64,000 nt of DNA from Bacteroidales bacterium (GTDB taxonomy: Bacteria; Bacteroidota; Bacteroidia; Bacteroidales; Bacteroidaceae), in NCBI GenBank assembly GCA_004556745.1, contig SFFY01000001.1, forward strand, positions 1 to 64,000, in the 5' to 3' direction. The number at the start of each line of letters is the position of its first letter. Positions within the stretch are counted from its first letter, which is position 1. This document shows, piece after piece, positions 16,928 through 24,659 of this stretch. The translations under genes and the position numbers were made by a program. The notes beneath the pieces are model-generated. The model was not told the origin of the DNA. It saw only the letters and a program-made list of their open reading frames with translations, and did no database searches.

Positions 16928-17515
16928 TCAAAACTCGTCGCTGCTGCGTGTCCTCGCACTGCTGCCCGTGCGCCGCCGAGAGGCAATGGCGCGCTGCACG
17001 TCCATGGTCTTGATCACCAGAAACGCACCGAGCACCAGGAACAGCAGACACCAGCCCAAACGTTTCAGGATATAAACGTTCAGGAACGTGTCCATCGTTT
17101 CGTGCATCGAAGCGGCGATGTCGAGCGGCGTATGCCCTTCAAAATCTGCCCAGCCCACGTATTCCGCAATAACCGGGAACACGGCAGTAGCTTCTTTGAA
17201 GATAGCATCCGTCTGCTCCTGCGAGAACTCGTAGTTGGGCATAAGTTCGGCTTTCAAGGCCACGACATCATTGATACGCGCCTCGATTTCGTCGCCGAAG
17301 CTCTTGCACGCAAAAGCCCCGCAAATAAGAATGGATTGATAAAGGAAAAAACAGAACACCACAACGCCCGCCACATAACTGAGCGGCGTGAACGTACGGT
17401 TCTTATACCAGCCCTGAATGGCTAAGAATAAGAGAATCACCCCTCCCAATGCGAACAAAAAGCCTAAGAAGATGCTAAGCAGGGAGTTGGTGAAAATATC
17501 AACTAAAAGCCCCAT
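16928..17515 (-). CDS. 3-TM inner membrane protein, first gene of the tubulin-like operon
   Basis: The ATG at 17515 is chosen because it begins MGLLVDIFTNSLLSIFLGF, directly at the first membrane segment; an ATG 18 codons upstream would overlap the -7 box. The product has 195 residues. Two hydrophobic segments at the N-terminus (SIFLGFLFALGGVILLFLAI and VAGVVVFCFFLYQSILICGA) and one near the C-terminus (LGWCLLFLVLGAFLVI) flank a ~85-residue acidic soluble loop. The tail is basic and Arg/Ser-rich (RRRTGSSARTRSS). No known family was recognised. A 348-bp gap filled with repeats separates it from the tubulin-like gene, so membership of the same transcript is likely but not certain. Confidence 0.72.
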   Translation of the reverse strand: MGLLVDIFTNSLLSIFLGFLFALGGVILLFLAIQGWYKNRTFTPLSYVAGVVVFCFFLYQSILICGAFACKSFGDEIEARINDVVALKAELMPNYEFSQEQTDAIFKEATAVFPVIAEYVGWADFEGHTPLDIAASMHETMDTFLNVYILKRLGWCLLFLVLGAFLVIKTMDVQRAIASRRRTGSSARTRSSDEF

Positions 17516-17556
17516 GGATAGAGTTTTTTGGGTTAGTGCACAAATACTATCGCTTG

Positions 17557-17564
17557 CAAATGTA
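17557..17564 (-). promoter_or_regulatory. Promoter -7 box upstream of the tubulin-like operon
   Basis: TACATTTG on the minus strand fits TAnnTTTG and lies 42 nt before the chosen ATG at 17515. No clear -33 element was seen. Confidence 0.5.
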
Positions 17565-17799
17565 AACAATTAAAACTACATTTTAATAGTAGATAGTGCT
17601 AAAAAACGCCCTACCCCGACATTTTTCCAAAAATAACGGATTTTTCTATTATCTTTTGCACACCCACCGCCGCTTTGTGCAACGCCTCTCTCGCGCGCGT
17701 ATATATTAATATTGTGTAGCTCGGAGCAAATTTTTATTATCTGCCTCCTATTTTTTGCTATCTGCCTGAAAGTTTTTACTATCCGCAAGAAAGTTTTTG

Positions 17800-17877
17800 T
17801 TACAAAGTTTGTAACACGTATTACAAAGTTTGTAATATGTGTTAGCAAGTTTATAACAAGCGTTACAAAGTTTGTAA
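17800..17877. repeat. R1 array, copy B: four palindromes at 21-bp spacing
   Basis: Units begin at 17800, 17821, 17842 and 17863. Units 1, 2 and 4 carry a perfect TTACAAAGTTTGTAA; unit 3 is degenerate (TTAGCAAGTTTATAA). The six-base linker between units 3 and 4 is CAAGCG in all three arrays. This copy lies in the 614-bp divergent region between the tubulin-like operon and the 1160-residue surface-protein gene. The remainder of that region is AT-rich with short TATCTGC-type modules and the two promoter boxes. Confidence 0.88.
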
Positions 17878-18071
17878 TAAAAATTATCTGCGCAGATAGT
17901 AAAAAATAGCTTGCTGACAGGGAAAAATTTCAAGGAGAAAGGAAAAAATTGCTGCGGAACAGTTTTAAGATTGCCCGAGCCAAGCGCGGCGGCGGCGGCA
18001 AAAAAACACAGAAAAATTGATGAAAAAGCAGATTTCATAGGGGATAATTTGCGCGGAAAGAAGAAAACGCT

Positions 18072-18079
18072 TAAATTTG
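18072..18079 (+). promoter_or_regulatory. Promoter -7 box of the surface-protein gene
   Basis: TAAATTTG matches TAnnTTTG and lies about 50 nt upstream of the ATG at 18130. Confidence 0.5.
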
Positions 18080-18129
18080 GCGGCGTGAAAAACATTTTTT
18101 TGTCTAACTAATATCAAATCAAAATCACT

Positions 18130-21100
18130 ATGAAAAAGATTTACAATCTTTTAGCCCTCCTGCTTTGCTTTGCAGCGGGGCTTAGTGGTAATGCCGAGAA
18201 GCGCTACACGGCTATTGGTTTCCAAAACGGCGGCGAACTGACGCCCGCCGATATTGTTCCGGGCAAGGCTTACGCCCTCAACAATGCCAACAGCACCGAC
18301 GGCGACTTCTTCCACGGTATTTCCGCTAAAACCAACACCATTGCAGATGCCAACCTCGTGACCTTCGAGGTGGCAGGCAAAGACCTGGACGGCGTAACGC
18401 CGACCTATCGCCTGAAACTCGCAACGACGGGCGAGTACCTCCTCGACCCCTCCACGCAGTCGGACTACAACATGCACTTCGAGGCTTCGCAGGCCAAGGC
18501 GTTCGTGTTCACCATCAAGACGGGCGGTGTCTACGGCGCAGACATTATCGAAGCCGAGGCTACCGACTGGACCAGCGCTACGACGTGCGAAGGACTGGGC
18601 GCACTCGTGTTCACGAAGGCAGGCGTGGCCGACCCCTCCGTACGTACCGGCATCGTGCAGCTGACCACCAACGCCGTGGGCAAAGCTCCCGCATTCGGCA
18701 ACAACTACAACCAAAATGCTTGGGCTATTTATGAGGTAGACCAAATGGATCCTTTTGACTATCTTTCAGCACTGCTCAACGAACTCTTCCCCGATGGCGA
18801 CGGCGAACTGTACAATCCCGGTTCCGAACCCGGACAAATCAGCCAGGAACTCTACGACGAACTGATGAATTCTTACGCAGCAGCACAGGCACTCCTGAAC
18901 AAAGACGACTTGACGCAGGAACAGGCCGAAGCAGCCGTTGCACGCTGCGAAGCCGCTATTGCTGCCGCCAAGGCTGGTGCAGTGCCTATTCAGGAAGGTT
19001 GGTACTACTTCCGTTCCATGCGCTCCGAGTCTAATGCCGTTTATGACGATGGCGTGAAGGCGCACTGGACTTACGGACAGTCTTGGGAAATGCCCGAATC
19101 ACCCACGGCAAAGGATGCCAAGTACATCTGGAAACTCATTGCCAAGGAAGACGGCTCTGGCTATTATGTGCAGAACCTCGACACGAAGCGCTACCTCGGC
19201 GTGGTTCACGAAAAAGGCACGCACGTGCCCACCACGGAAAAAGCCGAAGAAACCTACCTCGTTTATCCGCAGAACAAGGATGCCTTCATTATCGAGAGCA
19301 CCTCTCTGATTGAAGACCCCGTTATAGGTTATCCCGGCGACGGTTCTCCTGAATGTACCGCCCTGCACTGCCCCGGCGACCACGATGCACTCGTAGTGTG
19401 GGATACGAAGAGCCCGTACTCCGGCTGGCGCTTCTTCAACGTTTCTCAGGAAGAGGTTGATGCCATTCTCGGCACGATCGACCAGTTCAAGCGCAACGAA
19501 GACCTCGCTTCCCTCGTTTCCGACGTGAAGGCCGCTTACAAGAAAGGCTTTACCTACGAAAGCGACGCCACGGCCGACGGCGACTTCAGCAACCACGGCC
19601 TGCTCACCGACGTTTCGCAGCTCTGGACCAACGGCGCAGAGCCTTCTGAAGGCCCGATCGAAAACCTCATCGACGGCAACATCGGCGACGGCAACTTCTT
19701 CCACACGGCATGGAGCGCAGATGGCAAGGCAGCCGCACCGGCTGATACCTATTACTATCTCGCCGCCGACCTCGGCGAAGCCGTGCAAGACCTGCAAATC
19801 AAGATTGCATCGCGTATCAACAAAAACTCGGTGAATGTTAACGACCGTCCGACGCTCGTAGAAGTATATGCTTCTAACAACGATGCCGTGAAGCCCGCCA
19901 ACGACGCAGCAACCGGCGACGACGAAGCTTGGACTTATATCGACCAGGCTGCCATCACCTACGACATCGACTACGTGGTAGACGCTGCAACGACTTACTC
20001 CAACGACATCGCCATTGCCAACCTCAACCTCGGCGAGGCTTACCGCTACATCCGTCTCGACGTAACCCGTCGCGGCACAATTAACCTGCCCAGCGGCGAG
20101 AACTATTGGTGGAACTGCTCCGAAGTGGGTCTCTACAAGGCTACTTACAGCGCAGAGAAGTCGCTTATCACCGCTGTGCCCGAAGAAATAGTAAACAGAC
20201 TGGTTCAACTCCTGGGCACCGCCGAAGACGAACTCATCGACGAGGCTGCTACGCAGGAAACCATCGATGCCCTCAAAGCAGCTTACGAAGAATTCCTCGC
20301 CCACTATCCCGACCCGCAGATTGTGCTCAACCTCCTCGAAGAGGCACAGGCACAGCTCGACGCTGCCGACGACTCTCAGGATGCCCTCGGCTACTTCAAG
20401 CCCGGCAGCAAGCAGGAACTTGCCAGCACGATTGCTGAGCTCCAAGGTCAGGTGAAGGAAGTGATGACCATCGACGAAATCAATGCCATTAAGGAAGCCC
20501 TCAACGCTGCCCTTGCCAAGTTCAACGCTGCCCTTATCCAGCCCGAAGACGGCGCATATCTCTTGATTAAGAGCGCAACAACCTCCGTCCGCGACGAAGA
20601 GACTGACGAAGAAAAGACTGCTATCGACTCCTACATGTATGCACAGGGCAATGGTTCGCGCCAGGTGAAGTGGCTCATTCCCGAAGATCTGGGCAACCGC
20701 CTCAACTACGTGTGGAAGGCCATTAAGACCGACGAAGGCTACAAGTTCCTCAACGTCGGCACGGGCGAATACCTCAACCGCGTGCTTGGCAACGGCCAGG
20801 CCGTGACGACCTCCGCCGAAGGCGACACCTGCGTTGTTACGCTCCGCTCCGCCAAGATTGCCGGCGCATTCAACATCGTGATGAACGAAGGCGTATTCAT
20901 GAACGCCGAACCTCAGAGCCACAACGTGGTGACTTGGGGCGTTGCCAACGGTGCCGACAACTCCGCATTCGTATTTGAAGATGCAGAATGGTACGACGGC
21001 GTTTATACTTACAACGTGAGCGCAACTCCTGGCTTCATGACCCTGCCGTTTGAAATCCAGGGCGCAACCAACGGTACGCTTTACAAGGCACTCGGTGTGA

Positions 21101-21612
21101 AGGACCACGCTCTGCAACTCCAGGAAGCCACGAACATTCCCGCAGGCGAACCCTTCTACTATGTACCCGGCGTGAACGCAGAAAGCCAGGCCATTACGAC
21201 CGAATACTTCACGCTGCCCACCGACGACTACAGCGAAGTGGTTACCACGCTCGAAGCCAAGACGGTGAACGGTCTCGTAGGCGTGTTCAAGGCAACCCCG
21301 GTTGTTAAGGACTGCGGCTATATCTTCAACAACACGATCGTTACGACCAATGCCGGCCAGGTAATCGCTGCCAACAGTGCATACCTCGCAACGGAAGTGC
21401 CCACAGAAGAAACCGGCACGATTAACCTCCCGATCGACGGCACAATTAACTCTATCAACAGCATCAGCCTCGACAGCACGATGCCTGCACAGGTAGACGT
21501 TTACACGCTCACGGGTGTGAAGGTTCGCTCCAACGTCAATGCCGGCGGCGCAACCCGCGGCTTGAACAAGGGCCTCTACATCATCGGCGGCAAGAAGATT
21601 TTCGTGAAGTAA
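18130..21612 (+). CDS. Large T9SS-exported surface protein with discoidin-like and FIVAR-like domains
   Basis: An 1160-residue exported protein. Residues 1-22 are a signal peptide. An N-terminal module (PGKAYALNNANSTDGDFFHG) resembles the N-terminus of the GH16 enzyme at 43686. Helical FIVAR-like segments occur near 245-285 (YDELMNSYAAAQALLNKDDL) and 700-790. A discoidin/F5-8C-like beta-sandwich lies near 540-660 (ENLIDGNIGDGNFFHTAWSA, then YYYLAADLGEAVQDLQIKI and YIRLDVTRRG). The last ~60 residues (QVDVYTLTGVKVRS, LNKGLYIIGGKKIFVK) match a T9SS type A sorting tail. It is probably a carbohydrate-binding or adhesive surface protein; no catalytic motif was seen. A strong terminator follows. Confidence 0.85.
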   Translation: MKKIYNLLALLLCFAAGLSGNAEKRYTAIGFQNGGELTPADIVPGKAYALNNANSTDGDFFHGISAKTNTIADANLVTFEVAGKDLDGVTPTYRLKLATTGEYLLDPSTQSDYNMHFEASQAKAFVFTIKTGGVYGADIIEAEATDWTSATTCEGLGALVFTKAGVADPSVRTGIVQLTTNAVGKAPAFGNNYNQNAWAIYEVDQMDPFDYLSALLNELFPDGDGELYNPGSEPGQISQELYDELMNSYAAAQALLNKDDLTQEQAEAAVARCEAAIAAAKAGAVPIQEGWYYFRSMRSESNAVYDDGVKAHWTYGQSWEMPESPTAKDAKYIWKLIAKEDGSGYYVQNLDTKRYLGVVHEKGTHVPTTEKAEETYLVYPQNKDAFIIESTSLIEDPVIGYPGDGSPECTALHCPGDHDALVVWDTKSPYSGWRFFNVSQEEVDAILGTIDQFKRNEDLASLVSDVKAAYKKGFTYESDATADGDFSNHGLLTDVSQLWTNGAEPSEGPIENLIDGNIGDGNFFHTAWSADGKAAAPADTYYYLAADLGEAVQDLQIKIASRINKNSVNVNDRPTLVEVYASNNDAVKPANDAATGDDEAWTYIDQAAITYDIDYVVDAATTYSNDIAIANLNLGEAYRYIRLDVTRRGTINLPSGENYWWNCSEVGLYKATYSAEKSLITAVPEEIVNRLVQLLGTAEDELIDEAATQETIDALKAAYEEFLAHYPDPQIVLNLLEEAQAQLDAADDSQDALGYFKPGSKQELASTIAELQGQVKEVMTIDEINAIKEALNAALAKFNAALIQPEDGAYLLIKSATTSVRDEETDEEKTAIDSYMYAQGNGSRQVKWLIPEDLGNRLNYVWKAIKTDEGYKFLNVGTGEYLNRVLGNGQAVTTSAEGDTCVVTLRSAKIAGAFNIVMNEGVFMNAEPQSHNVVTWGVANGADNSAFVFEDAEWYDGVYTYNVSATPGFMTLPFEIQGATNGTLYKALGVKDHALQLQEATNIPAGEPFYYVPGVNAESQAITTEYFTLPTDDYSEVVTTLEAKTVNGLVGVFKATPVVKDCGYIFNNTIVTTNAGQVIAANSAYLATEVPTEETGTINLPIDGTINSINSISLDSTMPAQVDVYTLTGVKVRSNVNAGGATRGLNKGLYIIGGKKIFVK

Positions 21613-21637
21613 AATCCGCTTGACACCTATTATATTT

Positions 21638-21669
21638 GGAGGCAGTCCGCAGGGGCTGCCTCCTTTTTT
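21638..21669 (+). terminator. Terminator of the surface-protein gene
   Basis: An 8-bp GC-rich stem (GGAGGCAG and CTGCCTCC) is followed by six T residues, 26 nt past the stop codon. Confidence 0.88.
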
Positions 21670-21670
21670 G

Positions 21671-21678
21671 TAACTTTG
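21671..21678 (+). promoter_or_regulatory. Promoter -7 box of the tauE-like gene
   Basis: TAACTTTG directly follows the preceding terminator and lies about 100 nt before the ATG at 21780. The leader would contain an R3 palindrome and an R2 fragment. Confidence 0.5.
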
Positions 21679-21710
21679 CAGGCGGAAAATTGGGAAAAAC
21701 TGACTCGTTC

Positions 21711-21741
21711 GGGGGCGGGCGTTCTGCAGAACGCCCCTACT
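21711..21741. repeat. R3 palindrome (TTCTGCAGAA core)
   Basis: GGGCGTTCTGCAGAACGCCC with flanking CGGGC and CTAC. It differs from the TTTTGCAAAA form by paired changes that keep the stem. Confidence 0.8.
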
Positions 21742-21762
21742 CATGAGACCTTAATTTGTAAA

Positions 21763-21773
21763 CTCGTTTACTA
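21763..21773 (+). repeat. R2 fragment before the tauE-like gene
   Basis: CTCGTTTACTA followed by an A run, ending 6 nt before the ATG at 21780. This is the gene-proximal end of the R2 family. Confidence 0.6.
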
Positions 21774-21779
21774 AAAAAA

Positions 21780-22616
21780 ATGACCATTCTTGCATTTACC
21801 TTAATCCTGCTTGCGGCATCTTACTGCGCCGGCCTGCTCGGCTCGCTCACGGGTCTCGGCGGCGGTGTGGTGGTGATCCCAGTGCTGACGCTCTGCTTCG
21901 GCGTGGACTTCCACTATGCCGTGGGGGCTGCGCTCGTGGCTTCCATTGCCACGTCCAGCGGTTCGGGCAGTGCCTACGTGAAAGAGGGCGTGACAAACAT
22001 ACGCCTCGGCATGTTCCTCGAAATCGCCACGACAATCGGGGCGGTGTGCGGCGCGGCGGTTGCCATTTACCTCAACTCAAACACCATTGCCATTATCTAC
22101 GGCGGCGTGCTCGTGCTCACCGCCATCATGCAGCAGCGGCGCAAGTCGGACCACGACGGCGTGGTAGGCTCTGAAATGGCGCGGCGTCTGAAACTCTTCG
22201 GCTCGTGGCCGCAAAAGGACGGAACGATGAAGCATTACCAGCTGCGCCACGTGGGCGGCGGCTTCAGCGTGATGTATGTGGCCGGTATTCTCTCGGGCAT
22301 TCTCGGCATCGGCTCGGGCGTGCTGAAAGTCATCGCCATGGACGGCATCATGAAAGTACCGTTCAAGGTGAGCACCACAACAAGCAACTTCATGATGGGC
22401 GTAACGGCCTGCGCCTCCGCCGTGATTTACGTGCAGCGCGGCAACATCGTGCCGGGCATGGCCTGCCCCGTGATGATAGGCGTGCTCTTCGGCGCACTCA
22501 CCGGGGCCAAGCTGCTCAAGCGCCTCGACGTGAGCCTCCTGCGCCGCATCTTCTGCATCGTTATCCTTATGGTGGCTGCCAATATGATTTACCAAGGTGC
22601 TACGGGCAAGTTCTGA
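21780..22616 (+). CDS. TauE/SafE family membrane transporter
   Basis: A 278-residue polytopic protein of the TauE/SafE (sulfite/anion exporter) family. The first half has the typical GLLGSLTGLGGGVVVIPVLT segment, and the second half repeats the pattern with SGILGIGSGVLKVIAMDG, as expected for the internal duplication of the family. About eight hydrophobic segments can be placed. The substrate is unknown; family members move sulfite, sulfoacetate or other small organic anions. It is followed by a DUF1634 gene after an R2 element, a pairing that recurs in bacteria and suggests a joint function. Confidence 0.9.
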   Translation: MTILAFTLILLAASYCAGLLGSLTGLGGGVVVIPVLTLCFGVDFHYAVGAALVASIATSSGSGSAYVKEGVTNIRLGMFLEIATTIGAVCGAAVAIYLNSNTIAIIYGGVLVLTAIMQQRRKSDHDGVVGSEMARRLKLFGSWPQKDGTMKHYQLRHVGGGFSVMYVAGILSGILGIGSGVLKVIAMDGIMKVPFKVSTTTSNFMMGVTACASAVIYVQRGNIVPGMACPVMIGVLFGALTGAKLLKRLDVSLLRRIFCIVILMVAANMIYQGATGKF

Positions 22617-22632
22617 ATAATATAATCTATAA

Positions 22633-22759
22633 AGTAAACAAGTAAACGAGTAAACAAGTAAACGAGTAAACAAGTAAACGAGACAGAGATGTCTTGCTAA
22701 TTATATTTTACATGAGAAACTTGTCTCGTCTACTCGTTTACTAACAACCTCGTTTACTA
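22633..22759. repeat. R2 element before the DUF1634 gene
   Basis: Left arm of several AGTAAACGAG/AGTAAACAAG decamers, an inner AGACAGAGATGTCTTGC palindrome, an AT-rich centre, and a right arm of CTCGTCTACTCGTTTACT. It lies between two co-directional genes and ends about 14 nt before the ATG at 22774. Confidence 0.85.
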
Positions 22760-22773
22760 AAAAACAAACAATT

Positions 22774-23169
22774 ATGCCTCAAAAAACTTCTCCTCACGAT
22801 ATGCGCGGCCTCATCGGCAACACCTTGCGCATCGGCGTAAGCGCGGCGTGCCTCGTTGCCTTCATCGGCGGCGTGCTCTATCTCTTCCAGCACGGCTCAG
22901 AGCCTTTGCCCGACTATTCTGATTTCTCTTACGGCAACGCCCCGGCCGAGTATACCACATGGGACGGCATCTTCGCCGGACTCTTCCACTTCACCGCTAT
23001 TGGCTGGATACAGACCGGCGTGCTCATCTTGCTCCTCACGCCCGTGCTCCGCGTGCTGCTTTCGCTGTTTGACTTTCTGCGCGAGCGCGACTGGCTCTAC
23101 GCCATCATCACCGCCGTTGTGCTGGCCGTAATCATCAGCAATTCTTTAGAAGGAACCGTCAGTATCTGA
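22774..23169 (+). CDS. DUF1634 family membrane protein
   Basis: A 131-residue protein with three hydrophobic segments (IGVSAACLVAFIGGVLYLF near the N-terminus, IGWIQTGVLILLLTPVLRVL, and AIITAVVLAVIISNSL at the end). Its length and pattern fit DUF1634, whose genes commonly follow TauE/SafE genes, as here. It may be an accessory subunit of the transporter; no biochemical role is known to me. A bidirectional terminator follows 17 nt after the stop codon. Confidence 0.82.
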   Translation: MPQKTSPHDMRGLIGNTLRIGVSAACLVAFIGGVLYLFQHGSEPLPDYSDFSYGNAPAEYTTWDGIFAGLFHFTAIGWIQTGVLILLLTPVLRVLLSLFDFLRERDWLYAIITAVVLAVIISNSLEGTVSI

Positions 23170-23186
23170 CAGGTATCGCTTAGAAA

Positions 23187-23224
23187 CAGCAAACGCCCGA
23201 AGGCATTCCTTCGGGCGTTTGCTG
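23187..23224. terminator. Bidirectional terminator between the DUF1634 gene and kbl
   Basis: A 17-bp perfect stem (CAGCAAACGCCCGAAGG and complement) with a CATT loop lies between convergent genes. T-rich tracts on each side are short. Confidence 0.85.
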
Positions 23225-23247
23225 TAATAATGATTATTGCGCGAAAA

Positions 23248-24435
<1,188 letters not shown>

Positions 24436-24472
24436 ATATATAGTTGGGATAAAATATTTAGATGAGTTTTTT

Positions 24473-24566
24473 AGTAGACGAGTAGACGAGACATGAATGT
24501 CTTGCGATATATATATTATATGAGTATTCTGTCTTGTTTACTCGTATACTCGTTTACTTGTTTACT
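24473..24566. repeat. R2 element before kbl
   Basis: Arms AGTAGACGAGTAGACGAG and CTCGTATACTCGTTTACT-type decamers enclose AGACATGAATGTCTTGC and a TATATATATTATAT centre. It lies between co-directional genes, 37 nt upstream of the kbl ATG. Confidence 0.85.
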
Positions 24567-24590
24567 AAAAGGTCTTTTATAAATTCATTG

Positions 24591-24598
24591 CAAAGTTA
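24591..24598 (-). promoter_or_regulatory. Promoter -7 box of kbl
   Basis: TAACTTTG on the minus strand fits TAnnTTTG. It lies about 155 nt before the kbl ATG, with the R2 element in the leader. Confidence 0.5.
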
Positions 24599-24659
24599 CG
24601 CATAATTCGCAATATGTGCTATGAAAATGCTTTGCAAGCAAGCGGAAAGCAATTTATTT

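Noticed and set aside
17576..18111. Short frames across the R1 array giving repeated peptides such as YKLCNT and ITNFV
   Set aside because: The peptide repeats arise from the 21-bp DNA period, which is a multiple of three. No signal, promoter or conserved domain supports coding.
19099..21744. Minus-strand open frame of 881 codons opposite the surface-protein gene
   Set aside because: Antisense shadow; its frame also runs through the terminator and R3 repeat.
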